DNA of 32,975 nt from Peloplasma aerotolerans (GCF_030012175.1 NZ_JASCXW010000021.1:1-32975), one strand, 5' to 3'. Positions 14,821 through 24,323 are shown, counted from the stretch's first letter. Numbers and translations are program-made. Notes: generated by a model not told the origin, from the sequence alone.

Positions 14821-17181
14821 ATGAAAGTATTTAGCATCATAAAAGCAATTGCCTCTGGACTTGTTTGGGGACTTGGCCAAGTTCTCAATAAACAATTTCT
14901 TAAAGCTTTTTTCTTTTTCTTCTTTTTTGCACTGTTCATTTCAATTGAATTATTTACAAGTAAATATTTTGAAGAAACCGATGCAATGGACAAGATTGTA
15001 GGAAAAGATTTTAGTGATCAATATGTTCAACTTGGTTTTTTAGCTGATTATAATTATAATAAATTTTTAAATAATGGTGTAGGTTATGCAGATTTTGAAG
15101 ATTTTTTACTAGAAATTGATGGAGAAGAAAATCTAACAGAAGCATTACTCATCCAATTTATTGCTAGTGATTTAAAAAAGAACAATCCAATCGTTTATAT
15201 AAATAGCTTAACTAATGTCATTATTCCAGCAGAAGAGTTCGAAACCGAAGGTAGAGAACACTTATTTAGAAGAGAGACTTTGTATCTTGATGATCAAGGC
15301 ATCTATTATGTAGAAAGAGATGTTACACTTGCTACTGGATCTAATCAAAAACAATACGTTGAAACGACGCTATTGACAGGCGAATTAAATGAAGATAATA
15401 TCAGATTCAATCGTGAAGGACTCGTTGTTTACCGCAAAACAGGTGAAATATACCGATATCAAGGTGTGTTATATCTAAGAGTTATCAACGATGGTTCTTT
15501 TGAATATGTCAATCTCTTAACTGAAGCAACAATTACCATTCAACCCGGTATTATTGTACCTGTTGTTCAAGTTATAGGACCGCTTTATCGTGTTAATAAT
15601 ATGATATTTGAATATATCGAACCAGGATTAATTTATAATTCTGTTCGTTTACAATATAAATCAACACCATTTCTAGATACATTTAGACAGTCAATGTTAT
15701 ATACATATACACAACCAGGTAATGCATTTACTGATAATGATTATACACGTCTTATGTTAAAAGTTTATTTTGAACTTAACCCATCAATTCGTGATCATTT
15801 CTTAGATGAATATAACGATTTTTTCTATGATCGTGCAGGTATGTTTGTCAGGGGTTATTGGGGAGTTATTACACTAGGAACCACGAGTAAAATAAACTAC
15901 ACAGGTCATATGTCATTAAATAATGCTTTAATTGGGACATCAACGTCACCTTATTCTTTAGCAACGCATATTCGCCCATTAGAAGAATTACCATTTCGTG
16001 GACATGTCTCGATGATGGTCTTACTTGAAGGGTTAATTGCTGTGATTTTATCGTTTTTCTTTTATATTCTAATGTTTTGGTCAGTAAGCGATGCTTATAA
16101 AACAGCAGAGAAAAAAAGAAGAAAAGAAAAAGTTTTAGGTGATCGAAAATATTTTGCAAATGTTTATGAAAACAGTTTTGAATATATCGTTTTATCACCA
16201 GCTGTATTTGTATTAGGTTTTATATCCATTATGCCAATCGTGTTTGGTTTTGTGATTGCCTTTACGAATATTGCGGGTAACGAATCCATGTTAGAAACGT
16301 TTGATTGGGTCGGCCTAAGAAACTTCTTTGCTTTATTTAATTTCACATCCGGTTTAGGTGCATCATTTGGACGAGCATTTTGGAGAGTATTAGGATGGAC
16401 GGTTATTTGGGCAGTACTATCTACATTTACGGTATTCTTTGGTGGATTCTTCCAAGCATTAGTTCTTAACAGTGAAAAAGTCGTATTTAGAAAATTATGG
16501 AGAACTGTTTTAATTCTCCCATGGGCAATACCAGCATTGTTATCTCAAATGGTATTTTCTGTAATGTTTAATGAATTTGGTTTTATCAACCAGTTTTTAC
16601 AAGACATAGGTGTTTATCCAATCTTACAAAATTTAGGTATGCTTGGTGTCAATTTTAATACACTAGAAGGTTTTGCTAGGTATTTATATTTAGGTCAAGA
16701 TAATATTCAATGGTTTTCAAATCCATTTAATCCTGTTTTCGTTAGAGCAACACTTGTTGTCGTTAATATTTGGTTAGGGTTCCCATATTTTATGGCACTA
16801 ATGACAGGCGTTATGACAGCCATAGATGCAACCTTATACGAAGCCGCCGACATCGACGGAGCAACCAAATTCCAAAAAATTATTAAAATTACGATGCCTT
16901 TGGTATTATATTCTACAGCACCGATATTAATTATGACTTTCTCAGGAAACTTTAATAACTTCGGGGTGATTTACTTTATCACGGGTGGTGGACCAAATAC
17001 AGGTTTAGCCAGTCGAGGGTTTGCTGGTGATACAGATATTCTTATTTCATGGATGTATAAATTAACTGTTGAATACTCTATATACAACATGGCATCTGTA
17101 TTCTCAGTATTGATTTTCTTGTTTGTAGGCTCATTAACCGCATGGAACCTATCTAAAACAAGAGCTTTCCAGGAGGACTAA
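14821..17181 (+). CDS. malF: Maltodextrin ABC permease MalF with large N-terminal extension
   Basis: This 786-residue protein is a MalF-type permease fused to an unusual N-terminal region. One membrane helix (about 26-46, including seven consecutive Phe) is followed by about 350 residues of hydrophilic, beta-strand-rich sequence expected outside the membrane, then a second helix (about 399-421) and a Lys/Arg-rich cytoplasmic stretch. The permease core follows from about residue 450, with the EAA loop at about 673-692 (EAADIDGATKFQKIIKITMP), where the ATPase docks. E. coli MalF also has a large periplasmic loop that contacts MalE, but between TM3 and TM4 of the core; here the insert precedes the core. 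It could capture MalE or the starch-binding protein. The downstream malG starts three bases after this stop. Confidence 0.9.
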   Translation: MKVFSIIKAIASGLVWGLGQVLNKQFLKAFFFFFFFALFISIELFTSKYFEETDAMDKIVGKDFSDQYVQLGFLADYNYNKFLNNGVGYADFEDFLLEIDGEENLTEALLIQFIASDLKKNNPIVYINSLTNVIIPAEEFETEGREHLFRRETLYLDDQGIYYVERDVTLATGSNQKQYVETTLLTGELNEDNIRFNREGLVVYRKTGEIYRYQGVLYLRVINDGSFEYVNLLTEATITIQPGIIVPVVQVIGPLYRVNNMIFEYIEPGLIYNSVRLQYKSTPFLDTFRQSMLYTYTQPGNAFTDNDYTRLMLKVYFELNPSIRDHFLDEYNDFFYDRAGMFVRGYWGVITLGTTSKINYTGHMSLNNALIGTSTSPYSLATHIRPLEELPFRGHVSMMVLLEGLIAVILSFFFYILMFWSVSDAYKTAEKKRRKEKVLGDRKYFANVYENSFEYIVLSPAVFVLGFISIMPIVFGFVIAFTNIAGNESMLETFDWVGLRNFFALFNFTSGLGASFGRAFWRVLGWTVIWAVLSTFTVFFGGFFQALVLNSEKVVFRKLWRTVLILPWAIPALLSQMVFSVMFNEFGFINQFLQDIGVYPILQNLGMLGVNFNTLEGFARYLYLGQDNIQWFSNPFNPVFVRATLVVVNIWLGFPYFMALMTGVMTAIDATLYEAADIDGATKFQKIIKITMPLVLYSTAPILIMTFSGNFNNFGVIYFITGGGPNTGLASRGFAGDTDILISWMYKLTVEYSIYNMASVFSVLIFLFVGSLTAWNLSKTRAFQED

Positions 17182-17184
17182 GAT

Positions 17185-18567
17185 ATGACAATTCTACATA
17201 TATTACTCATATATTTTGGAATCTTAATCTTATTGGTCAACCAGGGAACTGTTTACGATTATGCACAGAAAAAAGGTTATGAAGGTATTAAATATCGTTT
17301 GATTGCTTTAATTCCAGTTTTCGGATTTAAATATTTCCAAAAAAATAAACCTTTAGTTAAAGTAACAGATCGAGAACTTAAGTATTTAATAAGTCCGGAA
17401 ATTCTTGGCAAAAGAATTATGTTGTATGGACTACTATTGTTAGGTGCATTTATTGTTATTATTCCAACATCTGTGATTATTTATTTATCATTATCAAATA
17501 ATCTATTACAAACTTTATTTACCGTGTTCGTCATTATATTAGCATTCTTATTACATCAAGGTACAGTTGTTGAATACGCAAGTAAAAAGGGTTATGAAGG
17601 CATTAAACCAGGCTTGATGGGGTTAATTCCAGTTTATGGTTTCTACTATTACAAGAAAATTCCTAAGCGAAGAAATGCAACCAAAGAATCCATGAGAGAT
17701 ATCTTTAAATTCTCAAGTATGCTTTCAAGGTTACTGATTTACGCTGAAATCACTTTTGTTGCAGTGATTGTTATTGTACCAGTTGTTTATATCTTTGGTA
17801 TGGCATTCGCGAATGTTAGAAGTGATGTTCCAAATCAAATTTGGCCATCAAACCCAAGTTTTGGAGCATTTACATATCTCTTTGAAGAAACGAACTTTAC
17901 AAGATGGTATACAAATACATTAACGATTGCATTAATCAATATGCTCGGTGGTACTTTATTAATTACTGGTGCAGCTTATGTCTTTGCTCGCTTTAGCTTT
18001 AAAGGTAAGAAAGCTGGACTACTCACCATTTTAGTATTACAAGCATTTCCTTCATTTATGGGATTAATCGCCATGTATGTCTTATTCTGGAAGTTCAACC
18101 TTCTAGGAAGACCAACATACTTAAGTATTTTGTATATTGGTGGAAGTATTCCAGGTAACTTATGGCTTATTAAAGGATTCTTATCACAAATTCCTAAAGA
18201 CTTAGATGAATCAGCAATGATTGATGGAGCAAATAAACTTCAAATATTCTTTAAAATCATTCTACCTTTATCTGTTCCGATCTTAACGTTTGTTGCTGTA
18301 TCGATGTTTATGGGACCATGGATGGATTACTTGTTACCAGGTTATCTACTCAGGTTTGCACCTGCTGGTGCACCACCTGATTATGATATATCAAGACAAT
18401 GGACACTTGCTGTCGGTTTATTCAGGTTTATTAACGATTTAAACTATCAACATTATTCAGCATTTGCCGCAGGTGCAATTCTTGTAGGTTTACCCATTAC
18501 AGCACTTTATATGGCATTCCAAAAATACCTTATCGAAGGTATCATGGCTGGCGCTACAAAAGGGTGA
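17185..18567 (+). CDS. malG: Maltodextrin ABC permease MalG with duplicated N-terminal module
   Basis: This 460-residue protein is about 180 residues longer than a usual MalG. The C-terminal 280 residues are a standard permease with an EAA loop (about 341-360, ESAMIDGANKLQIFFKIILP). The extra N-terminal part holds two copies of a helix-plus-motif unit: residues 19-53 and 124-158, both reading QGTV-x-x-YA-x-KKGYEGIK and then LIPV-x-GF (23 of 35 identical by eye), separated by two further hydrophobic segments. The repeat recalls small Gram-positive membrane modules such as DUF5684, whose function is unknown. It partners MalF to form the channel; no ATPase gene follows. The stop codon lies within the operon terminator stem. 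AGGAGG before its ATG overlaps the end of malF. Confidence 0.88.
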   Translation: MTILHILLIYFGILILLVNQGTVYDYAQKKGYEGIKYRLIALIPVFGFKYFQKNKPLVKVTDRELKYLISPEILGKRIMLYGLLLLGAFIVIIPTSVIIYLSLSNNLLQTLFTVFVIILAFLLHQGTVVEYASKKGYEGIKPGLMGLIPVYGFYYYKKIPKRRNATKESMRDIFKFSSMLSRLLIYAEITFVAVIVIVPVVYIFGMAFANVRSDVPNQIWPSNPSFGAFTYLFEETNFTRWYTNTLTIALINMLGGTLLITGAAYVFARFSFKGKKAGLLTILVLQAFPSFMGLIAMYVLFWKFNLLGRPTYLSILYIGGSIPGNLWLIKGFLSQIPKDLDESAMIDGANKLQIFFKIILPLSVPILTFVAVSMFMGPWMDYLLPGYLLRFAPAGAPPDYDISRQWTLAVGLFRFINDLNYQHYSAFAAGAILVGLPITALYMAFQKYLIEGIMAGATKG

Positions 18568-18583
18568 GAAATCATCCTTTTTT
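18558..18583 (+). terminator. Terminator of operon C
   Basis: AAAAGGGTGA and TCATCCTTTT pair over ten bases (one G-T wobble) with a GAAA loop, running into TTTTTT at 18578-18583. The stem includes the malG TGA stop codon. Confidence 0.85.
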
Positions 18584-18594
18584 CCGTCGAGAAA

Positions 18595-18608
18595 TGAAAA
18601 CGGTTACA
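18595..18608 (+). promoter_or_regulatory. LacI-family/cre-type operator upstream of operon D
   Basis: TGAAAACGGTTACA fits TGNAANCGNTTNCA at every fixed position. It lies 12 bases after the operon C terminator and is centred about 45 bases upstream of the predicted transcription start of the phosphorylase operon. Confidence 0.75.
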
Positions 18609-18612
18609 CACT

Positions 18613-18632
18613 CATGCTTTTTTTAAAGCATG
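18613..18632 (+). repeat. Perfect inverted repeat inside the operon D promoter
   Basis: CATGCTTT, spacer TTTT, AAAGCATG: eight base pairs, perfect. It sits between the LacI-type operator and the -10, its right end overlapping the TG of the extended -10. It could be a second operator, or a leftover terminator-like stem; no T-run follows the right arm on the + strand. Confidence 0.6.
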
Positions 18633-18639
18633 GTAAAAT
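18631..18639 (+). promoter_or_regulatory. Extended -10 promoter of operon D
   Basis: TGGTAAAAT: TGN followed by TAAAAT (five of six to TATAAT). Transcription from about 18646 would give a leader of about 29 bases containing AAGGAG at 18658-18663. Confidence 0.5.
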
Positions 18640-18674
18640 ATATATAGGCATGAATAAAAGGAGCACATAGAACT

Positions 18675-21053
18675 ATGCAAACAATTTTTACTGACAAAGA
18701 AACCTTTAAGAAGGTATTTATAGAAGAAATAAAAAATACTTATAACGTTGACTTAAAGGATTCTTCAATCGTCCAACGTTATACGATATTAGCGAAGTTA
18801 CTTGAGACGAATTTAGATGAAGCATATCGAAAAACAAATGCTTATATCAAAGATAATAATTTAAAGAAAACCATTTATTTTTCGATGGAATTTTTAATGG
18901 GTAGATTAATTACTAACAACCTTCAAAATAGTGGTTATTATGATGTTGTAAAAAAAGCATTTCAAGATCTAGACATTGATCTAAATGAAGTTGAACAATC
19001 AGAAACTGATGCAGGATTAGGCAATGGTGGCCTAGGTAGGCTTGCAGCATGCTTCCTAGATTCTGCAGCATCTTTATCGTTACCACTTTTTGGAAATAGT
19101 TTACGATATCAACATGGCTTTTTTAGACAAGAGATTAGAAACCATAAACAAGTAGAACACTTAGACCCTTGGTTGGATCAACCTTTCATTTGGGAAACAA
19201 GAAGAGATCATGAGGCAATAGATATTCCATTATTTGGTTATGTTGAGCATACAAAACTGATTAATCCGGTATGGATTAAAGCAGTTCCTTATGACGTAAA
19301 AATCGTAGGTGATCAAAATGGTGTCGTGACAACGCTAAGATTGTGGTCAACAGAACCAAGTGATAAGCAAATGATGCAAGACAAAAAATATATTAAAATG
19401 TCGAAAGACATTTCGGAAGTACTATATCCTGATGATTCTACAGAAAACGGTAAGACACTAAGATTGATGCAATCTTATGTCTTTAGTGCTGCAGGTGTTA
19501 AGGCTGCTATATTAGAACATAAAACTTTATGTAGAGATATTAGAAAGTTTCATGAGTACTATACTTTCCAAATTAACGACACACATCCAACATTAGTCAT
19601 TCCTGAAATGATGAGAATTTTTATGGATGAAGAGTATTTGGGATATGATGAAGCATGGGATATTACAACAAAAACATGTGCATTTACAAATCATACGATT
19701 TTATCTGAAGCACTTGAAAAATGGAATATTCAAATTTTTAGAAACTTATTACCAAGAATCTATGAAATCGTTCAAGAAATGAATCGACGCTTCAAGCGTG
19801 TTCTTGAAGAAGATGGTAGATTTAATAGAGAACAAATGTATTTTATGGGATTAATTGGACATCATCATGTCCGGATGGCACATATTTGTATTTATGGCTC
19901 ATTTAGTGTTAATGGTGTTGCACAGTTACATACAGATATTTTAAAAAATATCGAAATGAAAAATTTCTATACATTATATCCAAATAAGTTCAATAATAAG
20001 ACCAATGGCATCACGCATCGCCGCTGGTTAATCCATACGAATCATGAACTCGTTCAAATTTTAGATGAAAAAATTGGAACAACTTGGAGACAAGATCTTA
20101 CCCAATTAGAAAGACTAGATGCATTTAGGAAAGATGAAGATACAAAGAAAAAGATTGATCAAATGAAACTTGCTAAAAAACAAGCTTTAGCGGATTATAT
20201 TTTAAAGCATGAGGGTGTTTCATTAGATGTTAATAGCATTTTTGATATCCAAATAAAAAGACTTCATGAATATAAACGTCAGTTAATGAACATTTTACAT
20301 ATTATCTATGTCTATCAAAGATTAAAGACAGATCCAGTTTTCAAGAAAAATTATTATCCGCATTCATTTATATTTGGTGCAAAAGCCGCACCAAGTTATC
20401 ATATGGCAAAAGCAATTATCGAATTAATCAGTAGATCTTCTGAAATCATTAATCAGGATTCAGATACGAATCATTTACTCAAAGTTGTTTTTGTTGAAAA
20501 TTATAATGTAACCTATGCAGAATATTTAATGCCAGCAGCTGATTTATCAGAACAAATATCAACAGCAACCAAAGAAGCTAGCGGTACAGGGAATATGAAG
20601 TTTATGATGAATGGAGCACCAACAATTGGAACACTTGATGGGGCAAACGTTGAAATCGTTGAGTATGCAGGAGAAGAAAATAATTTTATTTTCGGATTAA
20701 CAGCTGAACAAGTGAGTGAAATTCATACAAATAACGGATACAAACCAAGAGAAATATTTAATGAAGATCCAAGATTACAAAATGTTTTTTCATTCATAAG
20801 AAGTATGCATGAAAACCCACAACATTTCGATTATATTTTAAATAACTTATTGAACAGTGACTATTTCTTAGTCTTAAAGGATTTTGATGCTTATGCACAT
20901 GCACATGTTATTGCTAACGAAACATATAAAGACCGTTCAAAATGGTTAGAAATGTCAATAGCAAATATTGCACATTCTGGATTCTTTACATCAGATCGTA
21001 CGATTGAACAGTACAATCAAGATATCTGGAAACTTACAAAAATTAAATTTTAG
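18675..21053 (+). CDS. glgP: Glycogen/maltodextrin phosphorylase (GT35)
   Basis: At 792 residues this is a full-length GT35 phosphorylase, which uses phosphate and pyridoxal phosphate to release glucose 1-phosphate from the non-reducing ends of alpha-1,4-glucans. The N-terminal YFSMEFLMGR and the GLGNGGLGRLAACF glycine loop are typical, and Lys642 in GTGNMKFMMNGAP is the pyridoxal-phosphate lysine, followed by IGTLDGANVEI. It is cytoplasmic (no signal). It opens operon D with a cytoplasmic amylase, pullulanase and branching enzyme, so both imported maltodextrin and an internal branched glucan are plausible substrates; sequence cannot separate GlgP from MalP use. It conserves the bond energy as a sugar phosphate, valuable to a fermentative cell. 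Operator and promoter lie just upstream. Confidence 0.95.
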   Translation: MQTIFTDKETFKKVFIEEIKNTYNVDLKDSSIVQRYTILAKLLETNLDEAYRKTNAYIKDNNLKKTIYFSMEFLMGRLITNNLQNSGYYDVVKKAFQDLDIDLNEVEQSETDAGLGNGGLGRLAACFLDSAASLSLPLFGNSLRYQHGFFRQEIRNHKQVEHLDPWLDQPFIWETRRDHEAIDIPLFGYVEHTKLINPVWIKAVPYDVKIVGDQNGVVTTLRLWSTEPSDKQMMQDKKYIKMSKDISEVLYPDDSTENGKTLRLMQSYVFSAAGVKAAILEHKTLCRDIRKFHEYYTFQINDTHPTLVIPEMMRIFMDEEYLGYDEAWDITTKTCAFTNHTILSEALEKWNIQIFRNLLPRIYEIVQEMNRRFKRVLEEDGRFNREQMYFMGLIGHHHVRMAHICIYGSFSVNGVAQLHTDILKNIEMKNFYTLYPNKFNNKTNGITHRRWLIHTNHELVQILDEKIGTTWRQDLTQLERLDAFRKDEDTKKKIDQMKLAKKQALADYILKHEGVSLDVNSIFDIQIKRLHEYKRQLMNILHIIYVYQRLKTDPVFKKNYYPHSFIFGAKAAPSYHMAKAIIELISRSSEIINQDSDTNHLLKVVFVENYNVTYAEYLMPAADLSEQISTATKEASGTGNMKFMMNGAPTIGTLDGANVEIVEYAGEENNFIFGLTAEQVSEIHTNNGYKPREIFNEDPRLQNVFSFIRSMHENPQHFDYILNNLLNSDYFLVLKDFDAYAHAHVIANETYKDRSKWLEMSIANIAHSGFFTSDRTIEQYNQDIWKLTKIKF

Positions 21054-21066
21054 GAGACGAAATCTC

Positions 21067-22359
21067 ATGGCAAGACAAACGGATTTACAAATTAGATCTT
21101 ATACGTTTTATCAAGTCTTTCCTAGACAACATTCAGAAAAACAAAACTTTGAAGGTGTGATTGATGACTTAGATCGCATTAAAAGTTTAGGTGCTGATGT
21201 TCTTTATCTACTTCCGATTCACCCAATTGGTGTAAAAGCTAGAAAAGGTGAACATGGAAGTCCTTATTCGATTACAGATTATTATGCAATCCATCCAGAT
21301 TTAGGAACTCTAGATGATTTTAAGAAACTGCTTGATGGAGCGCATCAAAGAGGATTAAAAGTGATGATTGACATCGTTTTTAATCATACATCAAGAGATT
21401 CTAAATTAGTGAATGAAAAACCACATTGGTTTTATAAGAATGCTAAAGGTGAATTTGCAAATCGTGTTGGTGACTGGAGTGATATTACCGACCTTGATTT
21501 CGCACACCGTGAAGTTTGGGATTATTTAATTGATGTTTTAGTTTATTGGGCGAAATTAGTTGATGGTTTTAGATGTGATGTGGCACCATTATTACCGATA
21601 GATTTTTGGATTGAAGCACGAAGTGCAGTTGAAAAAGTCAATCCAAATATGATTTGGTTAACGGAATCAGTTCATCCAGGATTTATTAAATATTTAAGAG
21701 ATATGGGATATGACTGTTCAAGCGATTCACAAATGTATGAAGCTTTTGATATGTGTTACGACTATGATATTTTCGAATATATGAATGAGTATTTAAGAGA
21801 TCCATCAAAACTTCCTCGATGGATTGAAGAAATCGCGAGACAAGAAGTAACATATCCTAAAAACTATATTAAGTTAAGAAGTTTTGAAAATCATGATCAA
21901 CCAAGATTAAGAAGCAAGGTTAGAGATCATAACCATTTTATTCAGATGAATGCTTTGATGTTTTTCTTAAGAGGTGCTGCATTTGTTTATGCAGGACAAG
22001 AACATAGTGTTACACATGAACCAACATTGTTTGATGTTGATTTAGTGCCTTGGAATAAATCGAATTCGATTGAACCTTTTATTCAAAGAATGGCAGCATT
22101 AAAAAAACAACCTATTTTTGTCTATGGAAATTTCAATGTTCATAATAGTCAAGATGTTGTCGTATTGTCATATACATATCAACACCAATTCTTGTTAGGT
22201 ATCTTTAATTTAGAAGATCAAACAACTATTGAAGTTCCTATAATTGATGGTACATATACGAATTTTGTTAATGAGGAAGAATTGATTGTAAAAAATGGTA
22301 AAATAAATATAGGAGAGTCTCCGATTATTATTGATACATTAAAGGAACACATCAAATGA
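21067..22359 (+). CDS. Cytoplasmic GH13 alpha-amylase family enzyme
   Basis: The start at 21067 (430 residues) is set by AGGAG nine bases upstream; an earlier in-frame ATG lies inside the phosphorylase gene. It is a compact GH13 enzyme with no signal or binding module. Catalytic residues are Asp171 (GFRCDVAPLLP), Glu200 (WLTESVHPG) and Asp277 (ENHDQPRL). The opening (IRSYTFYQVFPRQHSEK) and the RVGDWSDITDLDF stretch resemble a cytoplasmic amylase-like group common in Clostridia and lactobacilli whose exact activity is poorly characterised. It may shorten imported maltodextrins to sizes suited to phosphorylase and MalQ. It begins 13 bases after glgP, and its stop overlaps the pullulanase start by four bases (ATGA). 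Confidence 0.88.
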   Translation: MARQTDLQIRSYTFYQVFPRQHSEKQNFEGVIDDLDRIKSLGADVLYLLPIHPIGVKARKGEHGSPYSITDYYAIHPDLGTLDDFKKLLDGAHQRGLKVMIDIVFNHTSRDSKLVNEKPHWFYKNAKGEFANRVGDWSDITDLDFAHREVWDYLIDVLVYWAKLVDGFRCDVAPLLPIDFWIEARSAVEKVNPNMIWLTESVHPGFIKYLRDMGYDCSSDSQMYEAFDMCYDYDIFEYMNEYLRDPSKLPRWIEEIARQEVTYPKNYIKLRSFENHDQPRLRSKVRDHNHFIQMNALMFFLRGAAFVYAGQEHSVTHEPTLFDVDLVPWNKSNSIEPFIQRMAALKKQPIFVYGNFNVHNSQDVVVLSYTYQHQFLLGIFNLEDQTTIEVPIIDGTYTNFVNEEELIVKNGKINIGESPIIIDTLKEHIK

Positions 22360-24314
22360 ATGTTTTTATAGAGAGTTTTCATTTAGTTCGAATTGAAAGC
22401 AAAGATTATATTTACAAAATTGAATTAGATCAAAATGAATTAAACTGGTTAAAAAACGAAGGTTTTAATCAGTTTTTTGTCAGCAAACATCCAATTTTAT
22501 TACATAAAAATGATGTTATTCATATTAATGATCAAACCTATCCGTTACAAATAGGGTTAGTCACACTAACACCTGAATTTGAGAAGAAATTTAGATATGA
22601 TGGTCCATTAGGATGTGTTTATCATCAAGATCATTCTGATTTTTATTTGTTTTCACCGGTTGCTAAAGAAGTATCTGTCGTGATTCATGAAGATGAATAT
22701 CAAATGACATATGAAGAACCCATATGGAAAACAAGAGTTCATGGAAACCTTGAAGGAAAAACTTATACATATAAAATTAGATTAGTGGATCAATTTAAAG
22801 AAGTTAAAGATCCATATACGGTTGCAGCATCAACAAAAGGCAGTCATATTGTTGATTGGAATCAGACCATTCCAATCAAACAAACCAATATTAAAGTTAA
22901 AAATTATGTGGATACAGTGATCTATGAAGGTCATATTAGAGATATGTCTATTGGTCTTGATGTAACTTCAAAAGGTCTTTATGAAGGCGTTATTGAATAT
23001 AGTGATGCCCTAAAGGGATCTGTTTTAGAATATATCAAGAAGTTAGGAATGACACATTTACAAGTTTTACCAGTATTTGATTTTGAAGGCGTCGATGATG
23101 TTTTAAAAGACGGTTTATATAATTGGGGATATAATCCTAGCCAGTATTTTTCTTTAGAAGGTTGGTATAGTAAACATCCAGAAGATCCATATGATAGAAT
23201 TAATGGTTTAAAGAAGATTATTAATTTTGCACATGATTTGAAATTGGGTATTAATATGGATGTTGTTTATAATCATGTTTATCAATTTAAAACTTTTCCG
23301 TATGACGATATTGTTCCTGGATATTTTTATCGTCATGATCGTCATCATCAAATGACGGATGCTTCATATTGCGGTAATGATATCGAAACTAGGAATTATA
23401 TGGTAAGAAGACTGATTGTCGATAGCTTATCTCATTTTGTGAAAAACTTTCAAATTGATGGATTTAGATTTGATTTGATGGGCTTAATGGATATTGAGAC
23501 CATGCATGAAATTGAAAAGAAGTTAAAAGAAATTAATCCTTATATCATGTTATATGGTGAAGGATGGAATATGCAAACAGAAGTTCCAACAAGACAAAGA
23601 TCAAATATGCATAATCAAGCTTTGTTTCCAAAGTATGCTCACTTCAATGACTTTTATCGTAATACGATGAAAGGTGAACTGCACGGAGACAAACTTGGTT
23701 ATACGATGGGAAATAACCATTTATCCAATAAAGCAATGCAAAGCATTTTAGGGTCTCCTCATTTGTTTTTGTCTCCTAATCAATCGATTAATTACGTTGA
23801 ATGTCACGATAATTTGACATATTATGATAAAATGCTGTTAAGTTATGACAATGAAGATCAAAAGTTTAAAGTCTATCAAGATTTTGCAAACCATTTGATT
23901 GCGATATCTCAAGGTGTTCCTTTTTATCATGCAGGACAAGAGTTCTATCGAACAAAAAAAGGTATTGAAAACTCTTATAGAAGTCCAGATTCCATCAATC
24001 AAATTGAATGGAACACTCATGGAGAAAACGTACAAAAACTAAGAAAACTTCTTAAACTTAGAAAAAAGTATAACCTATACCGACAAACATCTTACAAAGA
24101 CAATGTAACAATTCAAAAAGAAAAGCATTTATTGATATATAAACTAGAAAGCAATCAAGAAATACTGATACATTATATAAAAAATGACTTTGAACTAGAA
24201 GCTCTAACAACGCATGGCGGGAAACTGATCTTCCCTTCACAAAAAGCCTTAACAAAGGGTAAAAGTTTAATAGTTGATCAACCAGGTATCTATATTATCT
24301 ATATCAAGAAATAG
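22356..24314 (+). CDS. pulA: Cytoplasmic type I pullulanase (debranching enzyme)
   Basis: This 652-residue enzyme lacks a signal peptide and CBM41, so it is the intracellular counterpart of the secreted pullulanase. A short N-terminal domain (about 1-85) is followed by a CBM48 domain (about 88-165) and a GH13 barrel with the pullulanase signature YNWGYNP. Catalytic residues are Asp373 (FRFDLMGLMD), Glu402 (YGEGW) and Asp485 (ECHDNLTYYDK). It removes alpha-1,6 branches from imported branched maltodextrins or from limit dextrins left by the phosphorylase on stored glycogen. It overlaps the preceding amylase gene by four bases, and the branching enzyme follows nine bases after its stop. Length and layout resemble Bacillus AmyX-type enzymes. 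Confidence 0.92.
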   Translation: MNVFIESFHLVRIESKDYIYKIELDQNELNWLKNEGFNQFFVSKHPILLHKNDVIHINDQTYPLQIGLVTLTPEFEKKFRYDGPLGCVYHQDHSDFYLFSPVAKEVSVVIHEDEYQMTYEEPIWKTRVHGNLEGKTYTYKIRLVDQFKEVKDPYTVAASTKGSHIVDWNQTIPIKQTNIKVKNYVDTVIYEGHIRDMSIGLDVTSKGLYEGVIEYSDALKGSVLEYIKKLGMTHLQVLPVFDFEGVDDVLKDGLYNWGYNPSQYFSLEGWYSKHPEDPYDRINGLKKIINFAHDLKLGINMDVVYNHVYQFKTFPYDDIVPGYFYRHDRHHQMTDASYCGNDIETRNYMVRRLIVDSLSHFVKNFQIDGFRFDLMGLMDIETMHEIEKKLKEINPYIMLYGEGWNMQTEVPTRQRSNMHNQALFPKYAHFNDFYRNTMKGELHGDKLGYTMGNNHLSNKAMQSILGSPHLFLSPNQSINYVECHDNLTYYDKMLLSYDNEDQKFKVYQDFANHLIAISQGVPFYHAGQEFYRTKKGIENSYRSPDSINQIEWNTHGENVQKLRKLLKLRKKYNLYRQTSYKDNVTIQKEKHLLIYKLESNQEILIHYIKNDFELEALTTHGGKLIFPSQKALTKGKSLIVDQPGIYIIYIKK

Positions 24315-24323
24315 GAGATGCAC

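Noticed and set aside
14905-14932. Run of seven Phe codons (T/C-rich tract) in malF as a possible slippage or phase-variable site
   Set aside because: The tract is mixed TTT/TTC rather than one homopolymer, and it encodes a plausible membrane helix.
15869-16198. Minus-strand open frame within malF
   Set aside because: No ribosome binding site or recognisable protein; it lies opposite a clear conserved gene, as do the other antisense frames in the window.
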